Below, one piece after another: positions 33,425-46,368 of a stretch of DNA of 64,000 bases. The stretch lies in the NCBI GenBank assembly GCA_009760885.1, contig CM019692.1, positions 55,914,964 through 55,978,963 on the forward strand. The letters run 5' to 3'. The stretch comes from Achatina immaculata (taxonomy: Eukaryota; Mollusca; Gastropoda; Stylommatophora; Achatinidae). The stretch's first letter is position 1; the number at the start of each line of letters is the position of its first letter. The notes under the pieces are model-generated. The model did not search any database. It was not told the origin of the DNA and was given only the letters and a program-made list of their open reading frames with translations. The position numbers were made by a program, and so were the translations under genes.

Positions 33425-34527
33425 AACTTTCATTTCAAGGAAATTAAGACACAGACTTGTTTTATCAAACCAGCAGTCTACGAAAGTCAAAGTATACCAG
33501 CTACTATTCTTATCTGACCATTTCGACACATCATCTTTTCGACACATCATCTTTTTGATACAAGAATTGTCATTGTAAATGCGTCGGACAATAGCAACTC
33601 AAAATTTTTTTTTTTGGGGGGGGGGGAGAGAGAGAGAGAGAGATAAAACAAACTTTTGTATATCGATCTTTCCTTGAGTCTAGACTGACCTTCACGTGAG
33701 TGGATAGTGAAAATAAAAATACACTAGGAAAACTTTTAAAAACCATAAGAAAAATAACCTCCAACTACAGGAAGAGCCCAAGCAATGGAAGAGTGGCTAT
33801 TGAAAATAACACTCAGCAAACGTTAACAGACTGACAAGGGAGAGTATAAAAGTCCACACTCAAGTTTCAGAAGCTGTTCTGTCCCCTTCAGTATGTCTGT
33901 TTTCACGAACATTTCACAGAAATGTTTCTTAGCGTGAAACATAGATAAATTTATTTTTGTCGATTTATGTTCATAAAAAGTTCATGCAAAATATATTATC
34001 AATTTTAAGATCATTTAATTAATGTAGATTTTTTCTAAACGGGGTGCCCGCAAGAAAAAAAAAACGAAACAAAAAACTGGTTTACTTTGCTAATATTTAT
34101 TGCATAAACTGTCTTGTATCTAAGAGCTACTGAAGTCAGTTAAGCCTTTACATAAAAAAAAATATTCTTATATTCGGCAGTTTTAAAGTTGCTTAGAGCG
34201 GTAGCAACACATGCGTATCTATTAACAGCACACAAACTACACGTTGTCGTATCTTGCCAATGACTACATAAAGCAGTCTCTTTTCTTGCAAGCATATTAC
34301 AGCTCTGTCGAACTACGGAGTTTTTGGTGGGGTTTTTTTTCAGTCACCCTCTAAACTGACAAGAGAAATAATGGGAGAAAAAAATAAGAAGAATCAGACA
34401 GCTAAATAATGTCCGTCATATCAAGAGGCATAATACAATAATCATGTACCACAATATAGGAAAAATATAGAGGTAAAATGCGTAAGATGCCGACAACGAT
34501 ATAAACTGGTGAACGCCAAAGGAAGAT
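33425..34527. other. No identifiable gene; poly-T/poly-G/GA compound run
   Basis: A (T)n(G)n(GA)n compound tract lies at 33607-33644. Otherwise nothing recognised. Confidence 0.4.
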
Positions 34528-35047
34528 GGATAACAAAGAAAGGTGGGCAACAACGAAAGGTGGACAACAAAGAAAGGTGGGCAACAAAGAAAGGTGGGAA
34601 ACAAGGAAGGGGGGGGGGGCAACAAAGAAAGGTGGACAACAAAGAAAAGTGGACAACAAAGAAAGGTGGACAACAAAGGAAAGTGGACACCAAAGAAAAG
34701 TGGGCAACAAAGAAAGGTGGGCAACAAAGAAAGGTTGGCAACAAAGAAAGGTTGGCAACAAAGAAAGGTGGACTACAGATAACGGTGGACAACAAAGAAA
34801 GGTGGACAATAAAGAAAGGTGGACACCAAAGAAAAGTGAACAACAAAGATGAGTGGGCAACAAAGAAAGGTGGGCAACAAAGAAAGGTGGACAAGAAAGA
34901 AAGGTGGGCAACAAGTAAATGTGCACAACAAATAAAGGTGGACAACAAAGAAAGGTGGACAACAAAGAAGAGTGGGCAACAAAGAAAGGTGGGCAACAAA
35001 GAAAGGTGGACAAGAAAGAAAGGTGGACAACAAATAAAGGTGGACAA
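34528..35047. repeat. 17-bp minisatellite, ~30 copies
   Basis: Unit 'aacaaagaaaggtggac' with a 'gggc' variant at the end. All three plus frames and the minus frames remain open (up to 212 codons, minus strand), purely because the unit has no stop in most phases. Copies with 'aaaagtggaca' and 'acaccaaag' recur as blocks near 34640-34700 and 34810-34850. Confidence 0.95.
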
Positions 35048-35175
35048 GACTGTGCTTGACCGCGAGCAAAGTGAAAACAAGGATCAGAGAAAGTTGTAGG
35101 ATCATTGCAGGCAATATTCCCTAGGGGTGAGTGTGGAGGGCTGAAGTACAGATGATGATGATGATGATGATTAAG
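35048..35175 (+). repeat. (GAT)n microsatellite, possible retroposon tail
   Basis: A GATx6 run at 35152-35172 follows 'ggagggctgaagtacagatg'. The layout resembles the GAT tails of LINE families E-G, but the preceding sequence does not clearly encode their protein end. Confidence 0.4.
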
Positions 35176-36045
35176 TAAAATTATGGAAGCTGTATTCTCA
35201 CTCGTCTAACATTTACTTTGATTCTTATAACTCAAATTTTCCCGTAATTCGTTGCATTATAATTTTACTTCTTTTTTTTTTATTTTTGTCGTGGATTATA
35301 TTTGGGAAATAAATTACAGGCCGGCTACCTCGCGGGTATAATCTGTAGACATTATTACAACAAAAAGCACGACGCTGAACTTCCAGACAAGTATGGACGT
35401 CGGCAGTTATTATTTCGGCAAAGTTTTATAACGTGGGAGAATACGTCATTATCCAAGTTGATTTGGACAGCAGTAATTCATTTATGGTTACTCCATTTGC
35501 GATCGGCCTGGAATGTTCCACATACAGGAATACATGTTTTATTCATCTCTGTTTATGGAATCTGTGAAAGCCTACAGAATGGAGAAATTAAGTTTCCAGC
35601 GACAAACATTACAATATTAGGAAGAATTTCATTAAGTGACAGGGTTATAATGCTAGCTACATCTATCATTGAGACCACTACAGAACGTGCTTAGAGGGTA
35701 AAAGCGTTTTGACAATAGCACTTCTTGTCTTTTCAAATAAAATGGTGCCCTGCATCATTGGGTAATCATCTTGTCCTTTCCTGATTATGACAGCACCCAA
35801 CTTCACGGCAAGAAGTAAGATTTACTGACATAACTTTAAAGTTTCCTCAGTTTCTTACACGGTAATTAAAGTAAATGATGGCCTTGAGAGAACAGTGGCA
35901 GATGATGAAATTTCTGCGAAACGACTAAGGGGATCTGACCGAAGAGGAGATGAGCTCAGGGTACCACTGACACTCTAAACACCACACTCATTGAAGCAGG
36001 TATCCTAACGAAAAAAAATGACCCGATGTTTTCAGCTTAGAAACT

Positions 36046-36048
<3 letters not shown>
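35176..36048. other. Unassigned 130-codon frame in otherwise featureless DNA
   Basis: A plus-strand frame at 35302-35694 (MGNKLQAGYL start, ETTTERA end) is longer than its surroundings would suggest. It shows no repeats and no motif I recognise; splice sites or a promoter are not evident. It could be an exon or element fragment or chance. The rest of the stretch shows nothing. Confidence 0.25.
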
Positions 36049-36083
<35 letters not shown>

Positions 36084-36136
36084 AACCTTCTGGGAAAGCC
36101 ATCGTATGACCTACATTATATATATATATATATATA
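36049..36136. repeat. (GA)n and (TA)n microsatellites
   Basis: (GA)n at 36049-36082 and (TA)n at 36117-36136. Confidence 0.95.
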
Positions 36137-36409
36137 GTTCCTAAATATTAAGTGAAAACTGTAAGGAATAATGTATCGAAACTTATCTCCCTGTGGATTA
36201 ACAAGATTATAAATCCAGACTACCCGAGACTCCAGCACGATGAAATAAAAATAAACAAATTTGATACAGGAGTTACATTACTAGTATTTTAAGTGTTCCC
36301 TTTGGGGGTGACTGGAACGTGAGGGAAGAACTAGTCTTCTCACGTGGAGGCAAGTTTTTAAGATGTTCGACTACCTAGACCTTGCTATGACCGAAAGCTG
36401 ATACTCGTT

Positions 36410-36660
36410 AAGTGAGAGAGAAAGGAAGAAAGAGAGAAAACGAGAGAGAGAGAGAAGTGGAGACAGGCAGAGAGAGAGAGAGAGAGAAAAAAAACTAGAA
36501 ATAGACAGAGAGCTAAAGAGAGACACAGGGACACACAGAGAGACAGGGAAACAGAGACAGAAAGAGTGAGACACAGAAAGAGAGAGACAGAAACAGATAT
36601 TATTGGTAGAGATACCAAGATCTTTTCGCAAAAAAGAAAGAAAGAAAGAAAGAAAAATAA
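36410..36660. repeat. GA-rich tract and (GAAA)n
   Basis: Imperfect GAGA/GACAGAGA words at 36410-36600, then (GAAA)n at 36634-36655. The minus S/L-rich frames are by-products. Confidence 0.85.
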
Positions 36661-37204
36661 AAAAAATGTAAAGAAAAAGAAACTACGAAAACAAGGAGAA
36701 TGGAAAGAGAAATGTAAATAGTTCTTGATTCCTGAACCTAGAAGGACAAGCCAGAGCAGTTCCTCAACAGGCAGCAAGACAGTTCAAAGCCTGCATTCTG
36801 GCTGTTTGCTTTGCAGCGAGATAAGGACAGATCATCCCTAGCGATAATTCTAATGAAGATTAGGCTTGATTACAATCGCAATTACAAGAGCGCAGACACA
36901 AAAGATGAAGATAATGACGATGCCATCAATACCAGGTCTCTTTTTAGTAGTTAACGACAATAACTGGCATTTCTGATAACAGTGTCGAAAGCGAGTTAAT
37001 CCTGGACGTTGCAACAAAAAATGAGGTCGTTTTCATTTTAATGAGAGCCACAATGATGAAATCCTTGTTTAATGACTTTGTAATCTTGGTGAACTTCGGG
37101 ACTGGGCTTTAGTATAGAATTTCAGTTGTTATGTGGTCTTGTTTCGTTAATGTTTGTATGTGATGAGAGAGTGAGACAACGTGGTAACTGAGGGATGGAA
37201 TGTT
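36661..37204. other. No identifiable feature
   Basis: Nothing recognised. Confidence 0.35.
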
Positions 37205-38250
37205 GAAAGAATGTCTTCTTCTTCTTCTACTTTTTCTTCTTCCTCTCCTCCTCCTCCTCCTCCTAATTCTTCTTCTTCTTCTTCTTCTTCACATAGTCAC
37301 AGAAACATGAGAGTGATCGGGCAAGATAAAATGTTACTTCTTCTTCTTCTTCTTCTATTTCTTCTTCTACTGCTTCTTCTTCTTCTTCACATTGTCACGG
37401 AAACATGAGAGTGATCATACATGATAAAAGGTTGCTTCTTCTTCTTCTTCTTCTTCCCCTTATTCTTCTTCTTCTTCATATAGTCACAGAAACACGAGAG
37501 TGATGAAACAAGATAAAACAATATAATTCTTCTTCTTCTTCTTCTTCTTCTTCACATAGTCACATAAACATGAGAGAGATCATACAAGATAAAAGGTTGC
37601 TTCTTCTTCTTCTTCTTCTTCTTCTTCTTCTTCTATCTCTCCTTCTTCTTTTTCTTCTTTTACTTCTTCTTCTTCACATAGTCACAGAAACATGAGAGTG
37701 ATCCTGCAAGATAAAAAGTTACTCTTCTTCTTCTTCTTCACATTGTCACGGAAACATGAGAGTGATCATACAGGATAAAAGGTTGCTTCTTCTTCTTCTT
37801 CCCCTTATTCTTCTTCTTCTTTACATAGTCACAGAAACACGAGAGTGATCAAACAAGATAAAACAATATAATTCTTCTTCTTCTTCTTCTTCTTCTTCTT
37901 CACATAGTCACATTCTTCTTCTTCTTCTTCACATAGTCACATTCTTCTTCTTCTTCTTCACATAGTCACATTCTTCTTCTTCTTCTTCACATAGTCACAT
38001 TCTTCTTCTTCTTCTTCACATAGTCACATTCTTCTTCTTCTTCTTCACATAGTCACATTCTTCTTCTTCTTCTTCACATAGTCACATAAACATGAGAGAG
38101 ATCATACAAGATAAAAGGTTGCTTCTTCTTCTTCTTCTATCTCTCCTTCTTCTTCTTCTTTTTCTTCTTCTACTTCTTCTTCTTCTTCACATAGTCACAG
38201 AAACATGAGAGTGATCCTGCAAGATAAAAAGTTACTTCTTCTTCTTCTCC
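37205..38250. repeat. (TTC)n-based higher-order repeat
   Basis: Blocks of (TTC)n alternate with a ~48-bp spacer of the form 'cacatagtcacagaaacatg' + 'agagtgatc' + 'aagataaaa'. Four spacer variants can be told apart: a (gtgatcgggcaag/cctgcaag, ~37292, ~37675, ~38188), b (cattgtcacgg, ~37389, ~37739), c (aacacgagagtg with 'acaatataa', ~37475, ~37823) and d (cataaacatgagagag, ~37553, ~38075). Their order is a-b-c-d-a-b-c-(short units)-d-a. The short units are a 29-bp repeat at 37901-38074 made only of the first 13 spacer bases and TTC. Confidence 0.92.
37901..38103. repeat. 29-bp local amplification within the TTC array
   Basis: Seven starts at exact 29-bp steps (37901, 37930, 37959, 37988, 38017, 38046, 38075), each 'cacatagtcacatt' plus TTC units. 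The units are essentially identical, so the expansion is recent. Confidence 0.95.
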
Positions 38251-38631
38251 TTCATCTACTCCTGTCCAGCTCCGGGTGTGTTTTTATAATTCCCCATTTT
38301 TTGTCGAAGTTTGGCGTCATAAGATATTTTAAGCTGGTCATTTCTGCATTTTTTGGTTTCTCAATTCCAGATCAAATATTGTTTGCTCGTGCTAGTTTAC
38401 ATATGCCAATTATCAGGCACATTTACAAGTTCTATAAAAAAAATAATAACAAAATAAAATAAAAAGCAGTTTCTGTTAATTAAAAAAGAAACAAAACAAC
38501 ACAGAGATATGCTGTTGATAAGTGGACAACTGAGAAAAGAGAACAAACGCACAAAGGATACAAGTATTTAAGTATTTGAACAAACCAGACTGGAAAAACA
38601 AAAGTCTGACATGAATTAACATCAGATAGAT
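38251..38631. other. No identifiable feature
   Basis: Nothing recognised. Confidence 0.35.
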
Positions 38632-38722
38632 ATGATACTTTCAAGTTACTGATAACCTTTTATGATACTTTCAAGATACTGATAACCTTTTATGATAATT
38701 TCAAGTTACTGATAACCTTTCT
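38632..38722. repeat. ~30-bp minisatellite, 3 copies
   Basis: Unit 'tatgatactttcaagttact' plus 'gataacctt'. Confidence 0.92.
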
Positions 38723-39297
38723 GTCTGGCGGACACCAGTTTCCGGTATTTCAGATTTTCCTGAATAAATTCTGGATAATGAAAATTCCACCCCACCATCA
38801 TTTTTCTGAGGCCAGAATTAATTCACTGGACGTCAGTCTCTTAGTACATTCATTTTTATGTACAGTACTCGTAATTCTTGTATTTTTCATAGATAACGCT
38901 TGTGCAACACGCGCACATTACCTATTATATTTTTCATATTTCCTATTGGTACTTATACGGCTAAGCGCTCCGTCAATTTTTGGAAAATTCGGACTCACGG
39001 ATTTTTCGAATTCATCAACCTCTCTATTAGTCTAGCAAATCGATTAATCTCAGTATTTTATGTGGAGTGTCTGAGTAAAGGGGCATAATAGATTGCTGAG
39101 TGTATAGAGAACTAACAGCTTTTGTTTATTGCGTGTTATGTGTCTTTGACATTTGCTTATCGCTGTAGACCTTGTCTTATCTTACTTAATAGTTAATCAT
39201 TTATCCTTCATCTAATAATAATCTTCAGTGATATAAGTAATGAGGTATCCTCTGTATTTATACAAAGATTATTCGCCAGCAGAGACACGTTCCGATT
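38723..39297. other. No identifiable feature
   Basis: A plus frame of 85 codons at 38778-39035 has no recognised motif. Confidence 0.3.
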
Positions 39298-39645
39298 TGG
39301 TAATCAGCGAACCACTAATGGCATGATGGCTCCAGTGCTGTCGAATCTTAGCTGACCAAGACCCTGTCTAATCTCACAGTTGGTACATCCAGTATCTAGC
39401 CCAGCTTAGGTAACGGGGGCAGGGATCCCCACAGTCCCCATGGTGGTGGAGTCTTCTAAAGGAGCATTGCATACGCCCCCCATCCCCTTTCCTGCTTTTT
39501 AACTTCTCTCAGGGACTGGGAAAAAAATGGTCGCCGTAACCCGCTTCCATGCCAACACGACGCTATGCCTCTCTCTGCAAAGAACACCAGCTCGCTGTTC
39601 CATAGAGATAATGGAAGATGAATAAGAAGAAGAAGAAAAATAATA
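39298..39645 (+). repeat. N1 dispersed repeat, copy 2, with AAG tail
   Basis: Shares with copies 1 and 3 'gctgaccaagaccctgtc', 'cagggatccccacagtccc', 'ggtggagtct', 'cgccgtaacccgcttcc' and 'tgcaaagaacaccagctcgc', and ends in a short (AAG)n run (39625-39640). No open frame is conserved between the copies and no polymerase III boxes are evident. Confidence 0.82.
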
Positions 39646-40159
39646 CTAATTAGAAGAAATTATGTGTGCACGGTAATTACTTTGTTAAATAATAAGGACT
39701 TTAGCAATAACTTTTTTTAAAGCGGTGACTTAGAGATTAGTAGTTCCATTAATTTTAGATACTCTCCTTTGTTTCAGTTGTTTTTCTCTCTGTACAACTA
39801 GTTCTTGTTTAAATAGCTTTTTTTTCTGGCCAGGTTATTTTAAGGAAATTTCATGAAATGTTTAAGACAAATTAATAGCTGCTTTCCCTCCAGCTTGCGT
39901 ACATCAAACCATTGAATCAAACACCTTTGCTTCCTATTTCTCCCCTTAATTCCATTTTACTATGATGTGTGCTAAAGGAAAAAAAAGCAAACTTTTAAAA
40001 TAGCGCGGAACTGGCACGGAGGCCCAGAGTCACTACTGAACGCAGCTAGGGAAAGGTTTTGACAACAAATTGCTATTTGCCCCTTTTCGCTATGAGCATT
40101 AGTCATCGAGTTCCATTCGCTGAAGTGAGCACGTGCATCGGATTAATGACAAAGTGATA
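39646..40159. other. No identifiable feature
   Basis: May include the 5' flank of the mariner relic, but no terminal inverted repeat was found. Confidence 0.3.
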
Positions 40160-40628
40160 ATGAAGCGGCTTGAAGAACAACGTGTGTATGTGCATGTTAA
40201 CTGTTTAACCAAGCATACGGGGAGGACTGCGTAGCCGAAAGAAGTGCTATAAGTGGTTTAGGCATTTTAAAGGGGGGATAGACCGCCCGTCGGGGAAGAT
40301 CCCAGGCCTGGAATACTTTCCAAATCAACAGACGATGACCATGTCGAAAGAGTTTGCCTTGCGATTCGTGGAAGTCATCGTTTAGCTGGCCGAGAAGTTG
40401 TTAACAAAGTGGGCACCAGCACAGGATCTTGCTATCAAGTTTTGACTGAATAAATGCACATGCGACGCCTCTGTGCAATCTTCCTGCCCGCATTTGCTGA
40501 CTGACGATTAGAAAGAGAACCGTGTTGAAATCAGTCAGGAATTGCTCGCCAGTGCTAATGGTCGTGAAAATTTGTTTTAGAACGTCGTAACAAGAGATGG
40601 GTCGTGGGTTTATGGCTGTGATGTTGTG
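40160..40628 (+). pseudogene. mariner transposase relic
   Basis: DNA-binding N-terminal half and the start of the catalytic domain of a mariner-family transposase, spread over two frames. Recognisable pieces are AYGEDCVAERS, STDDDHVERVCLAIRGSHRL, GREVVNKVGTSTGSCYQVLT, LLTDD, KENRVEISQELLASANGREN and RDGSWVYGCDV. The last corresponds to the usual GDETWVYGYD block and retains the first catalytic aspartate, but the two downstream catalytic acids are absent because homology stops near 40628. In-frame stops occur (for example after 'TE' near 40448). It cannot encode a working enzyme, and the source element's inverted repeats are not visible. Confidence 0.85.
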
Positions 40629-41705
40629 TAAGGGGACAGAACGGAGGAACGGAGCGAGCGAAAGCCAACGATGGGAAGTTTGGCGTCATATGCTGGCAGG
40701 GAGAGAGAGTAGAGAGAGAGAGAGAGAGACAGAACAGGCAGGGCGGTCATTAGTAATGGCGGCTGGACATGCTGAGGTCAGTACTGTGAAATATAGCATT
40801 TATCATCGAAAAAGCTCGAGAAAGCTATTGATGACAAATGCTGAATGTTAATGAGTAAAGTGCCACTGACCAACGTGGAGCTTAGTTCGGCAGAGAGGCC
40901 TATGCAACAAGATATTTATGGGGATAAAAATGGCGACAGGTAGTCCAAGACAGGACGAGTCGAAAAGAACATCAGCGGTATGTTTTCAAGTCATGAGTAC
41001 TGGTAAACCTCGAAGGCCTGCTTCATACACGTTTTAGATGTAACTGACTAACGGAGGTGGGCAATAATATTTGCATAGTGAGTTGTCTGGGCTGCCTTAT
41101 GAGGACCCGAGAGGACTGTCACTGAGTGACGGTGTGTGTTCATATGAGTGTTCTGTACGATACTGAAGAGAAATAAATTGAACTGATACTGAACTGAGGA
41201 GTCATGGTTTTTTTTATAAGTGCTACATGTGTATACCCTATTGGGAACCTCCTTACAGTTGAAACCAAGATGTAGTGGGTGGGAAAAGGGTCTCCTCGAC
41301 CAAAAAGAAGCACGAATGTGTCGGTCAAACGTCAAAGTGTTGTTGAGGCACCGCCCACTATGTATCTGTACCACGTGGTCAAGTGGTAAACCAACTTCCT
41401 AAATTCTAGCGCGTTTGATTGGTCGAGTGCACAGCCACTCATGCACCACCTGCTGCACCCTTTCTTCTGACCTGAAAATCTGTCCGTCTAACACGTCTCT
41501 GAGCTGTCCAAGGATGATAAAAGCACTAAAGATTCACCTCTAGTGACAACTCTCGGTCAGGAACCCACCAGCTTCCGCTTCAGAACGCCGTAAAAGTTCT
41601 TGTCAGGCATCAGCTTTTGAAACCTGAAGCCAGCGTTCTGACGGTGTGCCCAATCTCAGCAGGACGTGGGAGCAGGTTGGGGTTCTACCCCACTCTTAAA
41701 CTTGC
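40629..41705. other. No identifiable gene; one GA run
   Basis: A GA run is at 40709-40729. Frames at 40597-40851 and 41048-41402 show no motifs. Part of this may be remnant mariner or flank. Confidence 0.35.
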
Positions 41706-41855
41706 AGGAATGACACACGTACATCAAGGAATAACATACGTACATCAAGGAATAACACACGTACATCAAGGAATAACACACGTACGTCAAGGAATAACAC
41801 ACGTACGTCAAAGAATAACACACGCACGTCAAGGAATAACACACGTACGTCACTG
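41706..41855. repeat. 21-bp minisatellite, 7 copies
   Basis: Unit 'aaggaataacacacgtacgtc'-like, built on 'aataacacacgtacgtc' preceded by 'aagg'. The period is seven codons, so both strands stay open (HQGITHV on plus, CYSLMYV on minus); by-products. Confidence 0.95.
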
Positions 41856-41970
41856 TACCGAGTCCTTCATTCGCCGATGAATTTCGAGACGTTTCAACCC
41901 TCACTGCTAAAAAGGGGAAAAAAAACGGATGACAGAACGGCTGGCCCATTTCCCTGCTTTTTCTCCAGAG

Positions 41971-42557
41971 CATTGGTTCCGCCGAGGACCTCTTGTGGTC
42001 CGCGGAAACCTCCCGTGGGGGTCCGTGACAAAACCTCAAGGTCCCCTTTTTTTTATTTTCACAGTGAAATATTTAACGACCGATGAATCCTGTGTGGAAG
42101 AAATAACTTTTTTTTTCCTAAGTTTAAAAATAGGGAATATTGAAGCAGATGTGGAAGCGATTGTTAGGAACAAAAAGAGACATGATCTCTCTCACCATAT
42201 TTAGGTTGGTTAGCTGTCACACGTTTCATATTCTGTTCATTTGTCAGAACAAGCAGGAAGGTTAATTGCTGTCTATTTTTTTGTATCCTTAACCACATTA
42301 TTGTCATTCTGAAAATTCGCCAAGTTTTATCGCGAGTTTTTGTGTGTGTGTGTGTGTGTGTGTGTCGCGTTTACTCATTAAAGATTAGTCAAGTTTTCTG
42401 AAAAAAAAAATGTTCCATTTAAAGCACATAGCTACCATACAAATATGAAACTTTCTCAAAGTACGGGGGTGGGGAAGGTCCGCGGCCTGGGTTTTGAAAC
42501 AGCGGGGGGCGGGGGGAGGGTGGGGTCCCGAGGACATTTGTTAATTGGGAAACGCTG
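41971..42557. mobile_element. Possible hAT-like element, ~590 bp
   Basis: The left end cattggttcc and the reverse complement of the right end, cagcgtttcc, are imperfect inverted termini. They are flanked by ctccagag (41963-41970) and ctctagaa (42558-42565), six of eight bases equal. The interior has 'ggtccgcggaaacc' and 'ggtccgcggcctggg' words near the two ends, typical of hAT sub-terminal sequence. A (GT)n run is at 42343-42366. No transposase is seen. The call rests on short imperfect matches. Confidence 0.4.
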
Positions 42558-42971
42558 CTCTAGAAGATAGGTCATCTTTACACTGCTTCTATGTTCTATG
42601 ACGTCAAGTAGCTAGTTGGCAGCCCACGGTCACCTACAGAACGTTCCTTCTGTTATTAGTAACGATGTTGACCACTTGTGCATCGATGTGACGGTGCTTA
42701 GAATTTCTATCACAACTTTAAGGCTTTCAGTTGGATAACCGTTTTATATATTCTTCTGCAAGGTGATCCTTGATAACATCCTCAGTTCTCAAACAAAGAG
42801 CTCGTCTTCTTTTTCTTTCTCTCTCACCTTTAAAACATTTTTTTCGCATTCTTTCATATATCTCTACACTCTTCAGAGACATTGATTTGCATTTGTCTGT
42901 TGTTGTTGTTGTTCTCGTCTTTTACACACCTACGTTAATCATTCGGTGTTATCGCGTAATCCTGTCATACC
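42558..42971. other. No identifiable feature
   Basis: Nothing recognised. Confidence 0.35.
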
Positions 42972-43200
42972 TTAGAGGCACATAGGGATATAGTGTTAGT
43001 GCCCATATTTGACCTGTCAGCACACTAGAGGGTGATATGGTCAGTATCACGCCTGGCCGCCTTTCCTTCCCCAACTCCAGAAGAAGTCAGGTACCCATTT
43101 CTACAGCTGGGTGACTGGGGCTCCTCCGGACGGATTCGAAGCACCGATCTTCGCCATGAGAGACCAGCGCACTAACCAGTTCGCCACTCAGACACCCTAT
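42972..43200 (-). mobile_element. tRNA-headed SINE (family S2), copy 2
   Basis: On the minus strand the head reads 'gtgtctgagtggcgaactgg' + 'ttagtgcgctggtctctcat', a tRNA-like 5' half. The B box is 'gcttcgaatcc' (minus strand of 43132-43142), one mismatch from consensus. The body and 3' end match 1984-2222 throughout. This copy has the better promoter. Confidence 0.78.
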
Positions 43201-43635
43201 TGTTCTTACGGGCTATCCATAAAACGGTAATCTCCTGATGTTTTCGTGATTATTGCCTATCGAGTAAAATTTTTCTCATTACTTATTATTTATATTTACT
43301 TTCATATGAGATATTTATCAGATTTTTATTTTTTATTTTTTATTTTTTAAACATTTAGTGCTTACATTTATTATCAACATCTTTTTTCATCCGGATGTTC
43401 TCTTGGTTCCTTTGTTTTTATTATTTTCTAAAAGCCATGGACAGGTCCAGAAAACTAATACATGTTTCTTTTCCATTGATTCCCAGTCATGTATTATTTA
43501 CATTTTTAAAAACGCAGTCTTGTACAAATGTGGCTACTTTGGTACAGCTTTACATGATTATGCAAATCTTATTTACGCTAAAGTATACTATTGAATATAC
43601 TGTTAGTGTTTCCAACATATGTGATACAATTAATA
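43201..43635. other. No identifiable feature
   Basis: Short frames at 43358-43679 have no recognised motif. Nothing else seen. Confidence 0.3.
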
Positions 43636-44617
43636 TCACTGCTGTATCTAGACCAACAGAGAGCAGTGAGAACAAATAGTGATACAACTTGGTTTGACAC
43701 AAAACAAGGGATTCGTCAGGGGTGCATACTGTCGCCTTATTTATTTAACTTGTATACTGAAAATATAATGAGGAATATTAGAGAAGATGTAGACAAAGAA
43801 TATTACGATGCCATACAAATTGGAGGTTATGAAATACCAGAGATTAGATATGCTGATGACACACTATTACTGTCCACATGTGGGAATGGAAAAACTAATT
43901 ATGTCAGTCCGTAAGAATAGTGAAGAACAAAACCTCTATCTTAATGCGAAGAAAACTAGATTGATGACTACTAACAAAACAAATAAGGCAGCTAAAATAT
44001 ATATCAATGAGGAAAAATTGAAAGAGGTGGAGAGTTTTGAATATCTTGAATCATTACTAACTAATAAAGGAGATATAATGAGGGAAATTAAAACGAGGAC
44101 ATCTATTGCTCTTCAAAAAGTAAAACAACTAAAGTATCTGTGGTGAGGAACAGACAGAACTAGAAATTTACGATTTTTAAGGACATGCATTTTTTCCATC
44201 GCAACATATGCCTGTGAGACCTGGACACTTAACAGAACAGATGAGAAACACATATATGCTTTTGAATGTAAATGCTACAGAAGAGTCCTTCAAATATCAT
44301 GGACACAGAAAAGAACAAATATATCCATACTACAAGAACTTAATATTGAAGAAGGCTGGCTAGTAAAGATGTTTAAACAGAGAAAACTTAAATATTTTGG
44401 ACACAGTAAACGACGTGAGAATTTGGAGAAGACCATTTTGGAAGGGTACATAATGGGAAAAAGAAAGAGGAAGATCAAGTCTAAAATGGCTGCAAAACAT
44501 CGTTGATAATCTGAAAATGGTTGGATCAGCAGCAGGCATCTTCCTTACAACAGAGAGGCCTACAAGAGAGCTGTTAGGGAGGTAAATATCCGCAAAAGAC
44601 ATGCAAATGACTGACTG
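43636..44617 (+). mobile_element. Family B LINE, decayed, longest copy
   Basis: Begins upstream of the other family B copies, within the palm: AVRTNSDTTWFDTKQGIRQG, then CILSPYLFNLYTENIM (motif B), IRYADDTLLLST (catalytic YADD) and the NAKKTR, FEYLESLLTNKGDIMREI thumb motifs. A frameshift occurs near 43888 and a stop near 44145, with further damage to the basic C-terminus, which ends near 44612 with a TGAC-type tail. It is close to the copy at 23.1 kb at the DNA level but not functional. No clear target duplication was found. Confidence 0.92.
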
Positions 44618-44862
44618 ATTCTGTTGAAAGTTTATTCTAAGTATTGCACATCGGTTTCTGTTTTGAGAAAATGCGAAAGGAGCTATCATCACTTAACCGT
44701 AATTTCACAAAATACTGCGTCAGATAAAACAGTTACAACAAAAAAAGCAGATATATTTTTTGTAAAATGAGAACATTAACATACCTTACTCATCTACATA
44801 AATTCGTACCAATCGTAGTAAAATTTATTCACAGAATCCTATTTCCCGAATGCCTGTAAGAT
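44618..44862. other. No identifiable feature
   Basis: Nothing recognised. Confidence 0.3.
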
Positions 44863-44984
44863 GTAGATCACTCATGTTCGATAGAAGATCATAATTAGAT
44901 GTAAGATTAGATCCCTAATGTTCCAAAGAAGATCATAATTAGGTGTTACAGTAGATCACCGATGTTGCAATGAAGGTTATAATT
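44863..44984. repeat. ~44-bp minisatellite, ~2.7 copies
   Basis: Unit 'tagatcactcatgttcgata' + 'gaagatcataattagatgt'; strongly diverged copies. Confidence 0.8.
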
Positions 44985-45382
44985 TTATACATTATCACAA
45001 AAGAAAAACAAAGCGAAAACGGTTTTGGCTTCAGAAGTTAAGGAATAAAAAAAACTTAGTCTCATCCACCACAACATACGGCACATCATGATGATGTATA
45101 TTACAACCGATATATACATGAACATAAAATCCATACACAATTTCGCGGTGCCGAAGTAGACCCTATTAATTCATTTCTAACAGCACAAAAGCCTCTTGCC
45201 GAGACCCTAAGTACGTGGCTCTTTACATCCCGACTCTTTGGAACAAGTAAGTCTCACCACGATGTTCTAAGAGCGATTACAGGAATTCCTGCTTCGGCAC
45301 ATTTATCCTTAAGAGGTTCTGGGATGATTTTCAAATCCAAAGAAAGTGTCTTTACTTATGTAGAGAAGCAAAATTAGACAGA

Positions 45383-45383
<1 letters not shown>
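44985..45383. other. No identifiable feature
   Basis: Nothing recognised. Confidence 0.3.

Positions 45384-46368
<985 letters not shown>

Noticed and set aside
34402..35114. Frames of ~200 residues rich in Cys, Pro and Phe or Lys and Gly
   Set aside because: By-product of a 17-bp repeat open in nearly every phase.
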